A DNA stretch of 64,000 nt from Desulfosalsimonas propionicica (lineage in GTDB: Bacteria; Desulfobacterota; Desulfobacteria; Desulfobacterales; Desulfosalsimonadaceae): NCBI RefSeq assembly GCF_013761005.1, contig NZ_JACDUS010000002.1, positions 124,001 to 188,000 of the forward strand, written 5' to 3'. Shown here piece by piece: positions 43,556 through 51,945 of this stretch. The position numbers and the translations under genes were made by a program. The stretch's first letter is position 1. Every line of letters starts with the position of its first letter. The notes beneath the pieces are model-generated. The model was given only the letters and a program-made list of their open reading frames with translations. It was not told the DNA's origin and did not search any database.

Positions 43556-45328
43556 TCATGTTTGCCGCAGCATGCGGCGCAGGATTTTTCCAACGGCGTT
43601 TTTGGGCAGACTGTCGCGGAATTCCACGGTTCTGGGGACCTTGAAAGTGGCCAGGTGAGCTTTGCACAAGTCAATGATTTCCTGCTCCGTGATCCGGTCC
43701 TTGTATTCGGGTTTGGGCGCGATTACCGCCTTGACGGTTTCGCCCCGGTAGGTGTCGGCAATTCCCACCACTGCAGCTTCGGCCACGCCCGGATGCCGGT
43801 AGAGCACGTCCTCGACCTCCACCGGGGCGATATTGTAGCCAGAAGCCACGATCAGATCCTTGATCCGGTCCACAAAGTGGACAAAATCGGCTTCATCCAC
43901 ATAGCCCCGGTCCCCTGTGTGAAACCAGCCGTTCGGCATAAATGCGGCAATGGTTTCCGCTGGCTTGTTCAAATATCCCCGGGCCAGCTGAAGGCCCCGG
44001 TAGCAGATCTCGCCTTCCTGGTTCCGGCCCACGATGTTTGCTTTTTCATCCACGATTTTGACCTCGGAAAATACGGGTATGCCGATGGCATCATCTTTTT
44101 CCTTGATGCCGGGAATGGAGATGATCCCTCCGCTGTTGGTTTCTGTCATGCCCCAGCCGTTGACCAGTTTCACCCCGGTTGTCTCCTGCCACCTGTTTTG
44201 CACGGCCACGGGCACAGGTGCGCCGCAGCCGATGGTCACAGCCAGGCTGGTGAGATCATGGGAGCCGATCAGCTCCGGGTTGGACATCATGGCAATAAAA
44301 AACGTGGGTGGCGCAAAAATCACGTTTACCTTGTTGGTTTCAATCAACCGGAAGGCATCTGCCAGATCAAACATGGGAACGGGAATCACCGTTCCGCCCT
44401 GGTAGAGGGTGGGCAGGAGGTGGAGAAAATAGCCGGCTGTGTGAAACATGGGCATGATGGAAAAGTTGACCTCATGGTCTCCCCAGGCCCGGAACGCATG
44501 GGTGTGGGTCAGGGAATTGAACACGAGGTTGAAATGGGTTTCAATGACCCCTTTGGATTTGCCCGTGGTTCCGGCGGTGTAGAGCAGCAGGGCGGTTTCG
44601 GTCCTGGCATCCACGGCCGCAGGTGCTGTCAGGGGCCTGTATTTTTCAATGGTGCTGAAAAAATCCAGGGCGCCCGGTACCCGGCTTTTGGGGATGTCCC
44701 AGAACATTTTCAATGTATTGGACACCACCGCGTCATCTGCTGCCCAGTCCCGGATGTGGGTGGTGATGACCTGCTTGAGGGTATTGTCTTCAACCAGGGG
44801 CTGCACCCGGTCTGCAAGCAGATCCAGGATCAAAACGGCCCTTGCGCCGGCATCCCGGATCTGGTAGGCGACTTCTTCAGCCTGGTACATGATGTTGACG
44901 GGCGTGTGTACGGCCCCGATCATGGCGGCTCCGTAAAAGGCAATGATATGCTGGATGCTGTTGGGCAGCATGGCGGCCACCACATCGCCTTTTTCAATGC
45001 CCAGGTCTTTTAACAATGCGGCATACTGGCCGATCATGCGCTGTAATTGCCGGTAGGAGGCGGCCTTGTCCAGAAAAATCACCGCTGTGTCATCTCCGCG
45101 GTTTGCAGCAGTGCGGGAAAACAGTTCATAAATGGAAATTTCCGGAACCGGCGGCATGGCTTCGAAAAACCAGGTGGGATGACTGATAACATAAGCGTCT
45201 TTTGGCGCGTATGCCAGGCCTTCGTCAAGCCACGCTTCCGGGTAGTTCATCTGCCGGTAGCAATGATAAAGGGCCGTGTCAAAAAAAGCGCTTCCTTGTT
45301 GAAACCTGGGGGGCATCTGAGCTGTCAT
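43556..45328 (-). CDS. AMP-dependent acyl-CoA synthetase/ligase
   Basis: A 590-residue ANL-superfamily ligase. Motifs: LLLYTAGTTGKSKGVIETHF (P-loop, with Ala in place of Ser), GWGMTETNSGGIISIPG, GEICYRGLQLARGYLNKP, WFHTGDRGYVDEADFVHFVD, RIKDLIVASGYNIAPVEVED, and LPKNAVGKILRRMLRQ with the catalytic Lys. It is most similar in layout to fatty-acid or long-chain ligases with a 60-residue N-terminal extension (YHCYRQMNYPEAWLDEGLAY). ATG 45328 has AAAGGAGG six bases before it; the frame opens 18 bp further. The region upstream carries AAACATTGTTTA (45387-45398), shared with another ligase promoter at 59735. Substrate not resolved. Confidence 0.9.
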   Translation of the reverse strand: MTAQMPPRFQQGSAFFDTALYHCYRQMNYPEAWLDEGLAYAPKDAYVISHPTWFFEAMPPVPEISIYELFSRTAANRGDDTAVIFLDKAASYRQLQRMIGQYAALLKDLGIEKGDVVAAMLPNSIQHIIAFYGAAMIGAVHTPVNIMYQAEEVAYQIRDAGARAVLILDLLADRVQPLVEDNTLKQVITTHIRDWAADDAVVSNTLKMFWDIPKSRVPGALDFFSTIEKYRPLTAPAAVDARTETALLLYTAGTTGKSKGVIETHFNLVFNSLTHTHAFRAWGDHEVNFSIMPMFHTAGYFLHLLPTLYQGGTVIPVPMFDLADAFRLIETNKVNVIFAPPTFFIAMMSNPELIGSHDLTSLAVTIGCGAPVPVAVQNRWQETTGVKLVNGWGMTETNSGGIISIPGIKEKDDAIGIPVFSEVKIVDEKANIVGRNQEGEICYRGLQLARGYLNKPAETIAAFMPNGWFHTGDRGYVDEADFVHFVDRIKDLIVASGYNIAPVEVEDVLYRHPGVAEAAVVGIADTYRGETVKAVIAPKPEYKDRITEQEIIDLCKAHLATFKVPRTVEFRDSLPKNAVGKILRRMLRQT

Positions 45329-45543
45329 CCGGGACCTCCTTTGCAAGGTGGGTGTCGCACAGGGATCAATCGTTGATTTTGCCTTTAAACATTGTTTATA
45401 TATGTATATAGGAGTTTTTGGCCGGGCACAAATGTTTTGATTTGGTCAGTAACAAATTATTTTTTCTATCCATTTTTTTCATTGTGCTTAAATTGTTGTC
45501 CATCAGGGAAAATGGGTATAGGGTAAAAAACTTTTAATCCCTG

Positions 45544-45581
45544 CCCGCATGCATACAGCCTGATTCATTGCTGCATGCGGG
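45544..45581. promoter_or_regulatory. 10-bp hairpin in the leader of the membrane protein gene
   Basis: CCCGCATGCA (45544-45553) pairs exactly with TGCATGCGGG (45572-45581), 18-base loop. It lies about 85 bp before the membrane protein start in the 336-bp gap 45329-45664. The rest of this gap is AT-rich and holds promoter-like sequence but no gene. Confidence 0.4.
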
Positions 45582-45664
45582 ATGTGAACATGGATGAAAA
45601 ATGCAGACACCTGAACCCGGAAAGGCCTTTCCGGCCAGACGCAAATAATTGGAGAGATTCTGCC

Positions 45665-46435
45665 ATGACCGATACGCCAAAGGATGAACAGAAAAAAAGC
45701 CTTGTGGATTTATTTACAAAAGAGGAGCTCAAGACTTTTTTTCTCCGATACCTGCTGGTTCTCGGCGGCATTGAAGTGGTGATTTTCCTTGCCGCATTTT
45801 TTTCCATCCTTGAGCCCTATCCCAGCCCCTTTCCATGGCGGGAGTATTTTTATGCCGCTTTTACCATTCCCATCGGCATCACCTTTATGCTCGGCATTGT
45901 GATCATTGCCTTCAATACCTATTATTTCAGGGACAGCGGCCATTTTGACGGGCTGAAGTCCTCTCTTGACGAGGATGAAGCCACGGCATTTCAAAAACGA
46001 AAAATGTTTTTAAACCTGTCCTGGCAGTTTCAGTTTTTGCTCTTTCTGCTGCTTTTGGGCTTGTGTGCCCTGATCATGTTTCACTTAAACGACATATTGG
46101 CACTGATGGGCAATGCCGGAGAAAAGGCGCTGAACGCCGTGCTGATTTTTGCCGGGATTTTGCTCACAGCTGTGGTGCTGCTGGGTTTTCTTTTCCTCTG
46201 GCTTCATTACAAGCTGCGCAAAAAGAAAATGGAAGACGCCCACCAGTACAAGTGCGAACTCATGAGCCAGGCCGGCATGCTGCTGCTTGATGACAACACG
46301 GTTATTGACAGCCAGGGAAACGTCATCCACCAGCCAAAGCAGCCCCATGGAAAAACCGAATCCGTAAAGGCTGTCGGATCCGGGGATGTTTCCCTGCTGC
46401 CCCGTGTTTCCGGCCGCAACCGGAACCCGGACTGA
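45665..46435 (+). CDS. four-helix membrane protein, unknown function
   Basis: A 256-residue integral membrane protein. Helices are predicted at LLVLGGIEVVIFLAAFFSIL, AFTIPIGITFMLGIVIIAFN, FQFLLFLLLLGLCALIMFHL and LIFAGILLTAVVLLGFLFLW. The N-terminus (TDTPKDEQKKSLVDLFTKEE) and the 50-residue C-terminus are polar and probably cytoplasmic. I do not recognise the family. ATG 45665 is preferred, since GGAGA lies 10 bases upstream and the hydrophobic part starts soon after; in-frame ATGs at 45590 and 45575 would add 25-30 polar residues. Convergent with the Fe-S gene 46456-47631. Confidence 0.65.
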   Translation: MTDTPKDEQKKSLVDLFTKEELKTFFLRYLLVLGGIEVVIFLAAFFSILEPYPSPFPWREYFYAAFTIPIGITFMLGIVIIAFNTYYFRDSGHFDGLKSSLDEDEATAFQKRKMFLNLSWQFQFLLFLLLLGLCALIMFHLNDILALMGNAGEKALNAVLIFAGILLTAVVLLGFLFLWLHYKLRKKKMEDAHQYKCELMSQAGMLLLDDNTVIDSQGNVIHQPKQPHGKTESVKAVGSGDVSLLPRVSGRNRNPD

Positions 46436-46455
46436 GAGTGGTTTCGGGCGTAATG

Positions 46456-47631
46456 TTATTGGGCTGAAAGTGCAAAAAGTTCAGAAATATCCCGGACTGC
46501 CATTTCCGATTCCAGGCCCTCCACCTTGACCGCGTCTTCGAGCATGGTCAGGCAGTTGGGGCAGGCCACGGCCAGGATGTCTGCGCCCGTTTCCCTGGCC
46601 TGGCGGACCCGGATCCGGGCCGGACTGTCCGGGCTTGCGCCCAGAAGGTCTGTGTAATAATTGCCGGCGCCCCCGCCGCAGCAAAGGGCGCTTTTACCGC
46701 TTCGCTGCATTTCAGCAATCCGGGCGCCGGCCACAGCTTTCAGCACTTTTCTGGGGGCCTTGTATTCGTTGTTCCAGCGGCCGAGAAAGCACGGATCATG
46801 GAAGGTAATGCAGGCCCCGTCTAAACGGGGTGCCCGGAGCCGGCCCTGGCCGATCAGGTCGGCGAGTATCTGCGTATAGTGATATACTTCAACATCTGCG
46901 CCCTGCTGCGGATACTTGTTTTTTATGACATTAAAGGAATGGGGAGAGAGGGTGATGATTTTTTTCACTCCGCGTCTTTTAAAGGTTGCGATATTTTTTT
47001 CCGCCAGCAATTCAAATAGGCCGTCTTCGCCCATCAGGTCCACTTCATTGCCGTCATCGGTTTCTTCATTGCCCAGCACGCCAAAAGAGACCCCGGCAGA
47101 CTGCAGCACTTGCGCCACAGACCGGGCCGCCTGCTGCGCCCGGGTGTCATAGGCGCCTTCACTGCCCGTAAAATAGCAATACTCCTGGTCGGCATAAGGC
47201 TCCACAGACAGGTCCCCGGCCCAGTCGCCCCGCTTTTTGGCCCCGAGCCCATATGGATTGCCGTGAAGCTGGACATTTTTTAAGTAGTCTTTGACCGGCG
47301 GGGGCAGCAGCCCGAGCTCCACCATTTCGTTTCTGGCCGCCACCACCATGTTGATGATTTCATCTGAAAATGACAACGGGCATTTTTCCTCGCAGTTTTT
47401 GCATGCCACACAGGAATAAACAATGTCTGCAAGATGCGGAGACCACTGGATTTCGCCGGTGACCCAGGCCCGGATCAGCCACAGGCGGCCGCCGTTGGAA
47501 TAGCTCTCCAGCCGGTGGCGGGCATAGGCCGGACAGTTGTCCACGTCCGCCCAGTCCTGGGGGAATTTGCAGTAGCCGCAGCGAAAGCAGCGGTGAATGA
47601 TATCCATGTATTTGTATTGTGCAAGCGCCAT
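46456..47631 (-). CDS. Fe-S oxidoreductase with CCG domains
   Basis: A 391-residue protein. N-terminal ferredoxin-like region with two cysteine groups: HRCFRCGYCKFPQDWADVDN followed by CPAY, and YSCVACKNCEEKCPLSF, for two 4Fe-4S clusters. C-terminal cysteine-rich CCG domains as in heterodisulfide reductase subunit B and glycolate oxidase GlcF: TFHDPCFLGRWNNEY and KSALCCGGGAGNYY, then AVACPNCLTMLEDAV. ATG 47631 overlaps the stop of the FAD oxidase gene by one base. With the FAD subunit and the second Fe-S protein it should form a 2-hydroxyacid (or similar) dehydrogenase complex that passes electrons to the quinone pool or to ETF. Confidence 0.88.
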   Translation of the reverse strand: MALAQYKYMDIIHRCFRCGYCKFPQDWADVDNCPAYARHRLESYSNGGRLWLIRAWVTGEIQWSPHLADIVYSCVACKNCEEKCPLSFSDEIINMVVAARNEMVELGLLPPPVKDYLKNVQLHGNPYGLGAKKRGDWAGDLSVEPYADQEYCYFTGSEGAYDTRAQQAARSVAQVLQSAGVSFGVLGNEETDDGNEVDLMGEDGLFELLAEKNIATFKRRGVKKIITLSPHSFNVIKNKYPQQGADVEVYHYTQILADLIGQGRLRAPRLDGACITFHDPCFLGRWNNEYKAPRKVLKAVAGARIAEMQRSGKSALCCGGGAGNYYTDLLGASPDSPARIRVRQARETGADILAVACPNCLTMLEDAVKVEGLESEMAVRDISELFALSAQ

Positions 47632-48989
47632 CAGGCCACCTCCCAGTTTCCGGGGTTCATGATGCCGTTGGGATCCAGCAGGGTTTTGACCTTTTTCATC
47701 ATTTCCCGGGTATTGGCATCCATTCGATCCATTACCAGCTTCTGACCAAAGACTGCGGGTTTCCAAAGGGTGCCGCCCATTTCCAGCACCCTTTCATCGG
47801 TTTCGTGCAGGGCCTGGCGGGCATGGCTGACCGTGTCGTTGTCAGCCCGGTTAAATGCATAGGTCCAGGAAAACATCATGCTGTGGCCGCAGCCCACCAC
47901 CCGGCCCAGCACCGTGTAGGGTATTTCGTGTCTGGCCGAGATTTCCACGCCGAGCCGAAATCCTTCCGGATAAAAGCCCACAGGCACAATGGCGCCCACG
48001 TATTCAAACCCCCCGCCTTTTCGCCAGTCCGAGGTCTTGCTCACCACAGGACGCTCGATGTCCTGACCGGCCGCACCAATGCCGCCGGTGCCTTCCTGGA
48101 TGTATTTGGCCAGATTTTGATCAAAGATGAGCTGGCGCTTGAATTCCAGTTCCTCCCGGGAGTCGCCGGCAAGGTTGATTAAAATGTAATGAAGCCGGTT
48201 AAACGGGGGCGGGATTTCCTGGCTGACCACCACCAGGTCCTCGGCCATGCCCACGTGGGTCAGTTTAAACAGGATTTCCGGGACCAGGTTTTCGTTTTCC
48301 ACCACAAAGACATCCTGCTCCTGGATTTTTTTGCAGGGAAACAGACGAAGCGATACTTTGGTGATAATGCCGGTGCAGCCGCTCCAGCCCATAAACAGGC
48401 TCAAATCCGGCAGGGGGCGCAGGGTATACCATTGATTTCCCAGGGCACAGGAGCCCATCCGGCAGATTTCGCCCGTGGGCAGCACCACTTCCAGGCCGTT
48501 GATCATATCTGAGTTAAATCCATAGGGATGGGCCAGATCCCCCTGGCCGTGAATGGCCAGGTTGCCGCCGATGGTGGCCGCAGGCGGGGCACCGGGTTCG
48601 GAATGCATCAGGTGCGGAGCGTTTTTGTGTAGATACGAGGTAACCTTGCCGTGGGAAACCCCGGCTTCCACCACCATGTAGCGGCCCTGTTCATTAAGCT
48701 CCAGGATTTGGTCCATGCGTTTTAAGTCCAGGGTGATGCCCCCGCGCAGCGCAAGGGCCAGGCCGGCCAAAGACATTCCCCCGCCCAGGGGCACAACCGC
48801 CAGTTTCTGCTCATTGGCCATTTCAACGATCCGGCTGACCTCATCTGCGGTTTTGGGTGCGGCCACATACTCAGGCCACCGGGGTTCAGAGGTGCCCAGG
48901 TCCTTGGAATACGTAAAGAGTTCCTCGGTTTGTTCGGAGACATAATCCTCGCCGACGATATCGGCCAGTGCACGATAAACAGAGTCCAT
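47631..48989 (-). CDS. FAD-linked oxidase, GlcD/lactate dehydrogenase-like
   Basis: A 452-residue FAD-binding PCMH-type oxidase. VVPLGGGMSLAGLALALRGG is the pyrophosphate loop; SEPGAPPAATIGGNLAIHGQ and GWSGCTGIITKVSLRLFPC continue the FAD domain; the C-terminal end LDPNGIMNPGNW is the standard GlcD/Dld closing motif. It oxidises a 2-hydroxyacid such as D-lactate or glycolate. ATG 48989 is chosen with AAAGGTG seven bases upstream; the frame opens 48 bp earlier. Placed 14 bp after one Fe-S gene and overlapping the next by one base, so all three form an operon and likely one enzyme complex. Confidence 0.9.
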   Translation of the reverse strand: MDSVYRALADIVGEDYVSEQTEELFTYSKDLGTSEPRWPEYVAAPKTADEVSRIVEMANEQKLAVVPLGGGMSLAGLALALRGGITLDLKRMDQILELNEQGRYMVVEAGVSHGKVTSYLHKNAPHLMHSEPGAPPAATIGGNLAIHGQGDLAHPYGFNSDMINGLEVVLPTGEICRMGSCALGNQWYTLRPLPDLSLFMGWSGCTGIITKVSLRLFPCKKIQEQDVFVVENENLVPEILFKLTHVGMAEDLVVVSQEIPPPFNRLHYILINLAGDSREELEFKRQLIFDQNLAKYIQEGTGGIGAAGQDIERPVVSKTSDWRKGGGFEYVGAIVPVGFYPEGFRLGVEISARHEIPYTVLGRVVGCGHSMMFSWTYAFNRADNDTVSHARQALHETDERVLEMGGTLWKPAVFGQKLVMDRMDANTREMMKKVKTLLDPNGIMNPGNWEVA

Positions 48990-49003
48990 ATGCATCACCT
49001 TTC

Positions 49004-50044
49004 TTACGCGGGTTGCTCGCCGATTGCCATGCGGCACAAATCACTCATCCAGATGGGCATGATGCCGTTTTCGGCCACTTGTTTGCCGATGGTCTGCATG
49101 CAGGCCGGGCAGTTGAATATACAGAGCTCGGCGCCGGATTCTTTCATGTCCTCAATGTTTTTCTTCTGCTGGTTTAAGCAAAACCGGCGGGAATCGGGCG
49201 TCTTCTGGGCCAGGATGGTGCTGCCGCAGCAAAGCGCGTCTTCATCCCGATATTGCCGCCGGACGTGCTCAACCCCGATGAGGTCGAATATTTTGTCCAC
49301 AAACCGGTGTTTGTCAGAAGACAGCCGCGATGAGCAGGGCCGCTGGTAGGCCACCTTGTAGTTTAAGGGTTTGATTTCATCCCTGAGTTCGGTCAGGCGG
49401 TTGTATAGATGTTCAAATAAGTGGATGGAAGAAAACGGCACGTCCATGCCCCAGGCCGGAGCAAAGGAGGTGTAGGTTCCATAGCATTCATCATGGAAAT
49501 GGACCACTTCCGTGGGTTTGTGCGCGGCAATGGTGGCCATGACTTTTGGCAGCCGGTCCTTGATCACCGAAGTCCGGGCAAAATGCAAATACATGAGCTG
49601 GCAGAAATAATGGTGCATTTTGCGGCTGTCCGTGGAAATCAGGGTCAGGCCTTCAAACAGTTTTCCCTGGGCCAGTCGGATCAGGGGGCTGAAGACCCCC
49701 ATGTTGAGCACCGGGCCGTTGACTTCATGGATTTCCGGATCACCCCGGAAGGCAATGCCCATCTGGATGCCTTGCTTGACAATGGGCTCGGGCAGGGGGG
49801 CAATGCCGAGTTCTTCCTGGCGGCTGACAATCAGGTAAAAGGGATGATTGGCCATGGGACAGTATTCTTCGCAAGCATAACAGGTCCGGCAGTCGTGCAA
49901 AACCCGGGTGTCTGTGCCGTTGATCAGGTTTTGGATTTCCGTCCCGGCTGCTTCTGCATCCAGGTCCATGTACTGGCACCGGGTCAGGCAGTCGCGTGTT
50001 TCGCAGGCCAGGCACTTTTTTTCATCAAAGTCCAGCTGCAGCAT
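49004..50044 (-). CDS. Fe-S protein of heterodisulfide reductase type
   Basis: A 346-residue protein that starts the FAD/Fe-S operon. N-terminal 4Fe-4S groups: KKCLACETRDCLTRCQYMD and HDCRTCYACEEYCPMAN. C-terminal CCG-type sequences: RPCSSRLSSDKHRFVD, EDALCCGSTILAQKT and ELCIFNCPACMQTIGKQVAE. It resembles HdrB/D- and LutA-like electron-transfer proteins. Within the operon it probably links the FAD oxidase to other carriers; a 2-hydroxyacid or other organic acid would be the electron source. AGGAGAGG precedes its ATG. A large dyad lies upstream at 50232-50279. Confidence 0.85.
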   Translation of the reverse strand: MLQLDFDEKKCLACETRDCLTRCQYMDLDAEAAGTEIQNLINGTDTRVLHDCRTCYACEEYCPMANHPFYLIVSRQEELGIAPLPEPIVKQGIQMGIAFRGDPEIHEVNGPVLNMGVFSPLIRLAQGKLFEGLTLISTDSRKMHHYFCQLMYLHFARTSVIKDRLPKVMATIAAHKPTEVVHFHDECYGTYTSFAPAWGMDVPFSSIHLFEHLYNRLTELRDEIKPLNYKVAYQRPCSSRLSSDKHRFVDKIFDLIGVEHVRRQYRDEDALCCGSTILAQKTPDSRRFCLNQQKKNIEDMKESGAELCIFNCPACMQTIGKQVAENGIMPIWMSDLCRMAIGEQPA

Positions 50045-50231
50045 AAAACCTCTCCTGGTTACGGGTTGCAGGGGTGTTGATTTTACCGGCTGTTTGTCTT
50101 TCAGGCAAACCGTGCCGGCCGGGAAAATGTCAATGAATGCGGGTTGACCGGTTTGCAGAATATTATTAGCATTTGTTCAAAATGTTTTCAATGGATGGAT
50201 TGGGTCAATCTTTTTTCGTTTTTTTATTTCA

Positions 50232-50279
50232 GGTGTTTATTTGAACGGTAGATAACGTTACGTTATTGCCGTAAACACC
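50232..50279. promoter_or_regulatory. large nested dyad between divergent genes
   Basis: Outer arms GGTGTTTA (50232-50239) and TAAACACC (50272-50279); inner arms CGG/CCG and ATAACGT/ACGTTAT (50252-50266). It is in the 418-bp gap 50045-50462 between the Fe-S operon and the FAD oxidoreductase gene. No T tract follows, so an operator or cruciform is more likely than a terminator. The rest of the gap shows no gene. Confidence 0.5.
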
Positions 50280-50462
50280 CGGTTCATAATGTTTCCAATT
50301 CTGGCGGGGGTATCGGCCAGTTGTCTGAAGTAATTCTATATTTAATCATTTTTTCAGGGCAACAAAGACGTTGGTATAAAAATTGAAACCTTTCAATCCT
50401 TTTTCCAGTAGCACGGAGCCCGGTGGCTCAGGAATAATTAGCAGCGCAAAGGAGGATTGAAA

Positions 50463-51821
50463 ATGAATCAGACAGATGTATTGGTCGTCGGCGGCAGTGC
50501 CGCGGGCATTGTTGCCGCCGCCACGGCAAAGTCCTTTCACCCGGACAAGCGGGTGATGCTGGTGCGCAGGGAAAAACAAGTGCTGGTGCCCTGCGGCATC
50601 CCCTATATGTTCGGCACCCTGGAAAACAGCGACAAAAACGTCATTCCCGATGCCAATCTGGAAAATGCCGGTGTGGAACTGGTGGTCAGCGAGGTGGACG
50701 CCTTTGATCCCGAGCAGCAGATATGCACGTTTTCCGACGGTTCACAGATCGGGTTTGAAAAACTCGTGCTGGCCACCGGTTCAGTGCCGATCAAGCCGGG
50801 CTGGCTCAACGGCCTGGATTTTGACAACGTGTTTATTGTGCCCAAATCCAAGCGCTATCTTGACAGCCAGATGTCCACACTGGCGGGTTGCCGGAAAGTG
50901 GTGGTTATCGGGGGCGGTTTCATCGGCGTGGAACTGGCTGACGAAATCGCAGCAAACGGCCGGCAGGTAAGCATTGTTGAACTCCAGCCCCATGTTTTGA
51001 GCCTGGCCTTTGATGATGAACTCTGCACCCGGGCCGAAAAGGTCCTGACCCGGCGCGGAGTTGAGCTCAAATGCGGTCAGCGCGTGGTCCGCATTGAAGG
51101 CAGCGACCGGGCCGACGGGGTGAAACTCGATTCCGGGGAAGTGATAGATGCCGATGCGGTGATTTTATCCGTGGGCTACCGGCCCAATTCGGATCTGGCC
51201 CGGCAGGCCGGACTCAAGTGCAATGAAATGGGTTTTATCAAGGTCAATGAGTATATGCGCACAGAGTACAAAAATATTTTTGCCGTGGGCGATTGTGCTG
51301 AAAAATTCAGCTTTATCACCCGTACCCTCAAGGGTACGATGCTGGCCTCCACCTCAGGGGCAGAGGCCCGGATTGCCGGGATGAATCTGTATCAATTGTC
51401 CACGGTTCGCACCTTTCAGGGCACCATTTCCATTTTTTGCACCGCTATCGGACAAAACGCCTTTGGGGCCGCTGGTGTGACCGAAAAACTGGCTGCTGAA
51501 AGGGGCTTTGCAATTGTCACAGGGTTGTTTGAAGGTGTGGACAGCCATCCCGCCACCCTTCCGGATGCCCGGCCCCAGTTGGTCAAACTCATTGCCAGCA
51601 TGGATTCAGGGACCCTTCTGGGCGGAGAGGTCGCGGGCGGCAAGTCCGCAGGGGAACTGACCAATCTCATCGGTTTTTTGATTCAAAACCGCATGACCGT
51701 TGACGGGATTCTCACCTCCCAGATCGGCACCCATCCCCTGCTGACCGCTTCGCCTACGGCGTATCCGCTGATTAAGGCAGCAGAGGCCATTGCCAAAAAA
51801 AGAAAGACGGTTCTGGCATAG
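50463..51821 (+). CDS. FAD-dependent CoA-disulfide reductase/NADH oxidase-family protein
   Basis: A 452-residue flavoprotein. FAD motif VLVVGGSAAGIVAAATAK; redox-active Cys in REKQVLVPCGIPYMFG; NAD motif KVVVIGGGFIGVELADEIAA; FAD contact KNIFAVGDCAEKFSFITR; C-terminal dimerisation domain from about residue 330. It is the cysteine version of the selenoprotein at 24470-25831, which has Sec at this same position. Members reduce CoA disulfide, persulfides, polysulfide or O2 with NAD(P)H. ATG 50463 is 7 bases after AAAGGAGG; an in-frame TTG lies just before. It ends 124 bp before the selenopeptide gene, which has its own promoter, so a link to that system is possible but not shown. Confidence 0.9.
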   Translation: MNQTDVLVVGGSAAGIVAAATAKSFHPDKRVMLVRREKQVLVPCGIPYMFGTLENSDKNVIPDANLENAGVELVVSEVDAFDPEQQICTFSDGSQIGFEKLVLATGSVPIKPGWLNGLDFDNVFIVPKSKRYLDSQMSTLAGCRKVVVIGGGFIGVELADEIAANGRQVSIVELQPHVLSLAFDDELCTRAEKVLTRRGVELKCGQRVVRIEGSDRADGVKLDSGEVIDADAVILSVGYRPNSDLARQAGLKCNEMGFIKVNEYMRTEYKNIFAVGDCAEKFSFITRTLKGTMLASTSGAEARIAGMNLYQLSTVRTFQGTISIFCTAIGQNAFGAAGVTEKLAAERGFAIVTGLFEGVDSHPATLPDARPQLVKLIASMDSGTLLGGEVAGGKSAGELTNLIGFLIQNRMTVDGILTSQIGTHPLLTASPTAYPLIKAAEAIAKKRKTVLA

Positions 51822-51848
51822 CATGGCTTTTTTCTCTGGCGCTCTTTT

Positions 51849-51876
51849 TTGACAATCCCGGAAAACCGTATATCTT
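51849..51876 (+). promoter_or_regulatory. candidate sigma-70 promoter of the selenopeptide gene
   Basis: TTGACA (51849-51854), 16-bp spacer, TATCTT (51871-51876). The start would be near 51883, about 63 nt before the precursor ATG at 51946. Confidence 0.5.
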
Positions 51877-51945
51877 TTCTCTATGAAAAGGGAAAGGTTC
51901 ATGGCTTTTCTCTATAAACCCAAACGGTTTTTCCGGGAGGTTGCA

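Noticed and set aside
43562..45013. 483-codon open frame on the + strand opposite the acyl-CoA ligase
   Set aside because: It is the antisense shadow of a gene with clear ANL motifs, and its translation has no recognisable domain. Similar shadows (for example 11482-12627 and 15692-16702 minus) were left out for the same reason.
51883..51945. Earlier in-frame start (ATG 51883) for the selenopeptide precursor
   Set aside because: It coincides with the predicted transcription start and has no ribosome site, while ATG 51946 has GGGAGG and begins a typical leader.
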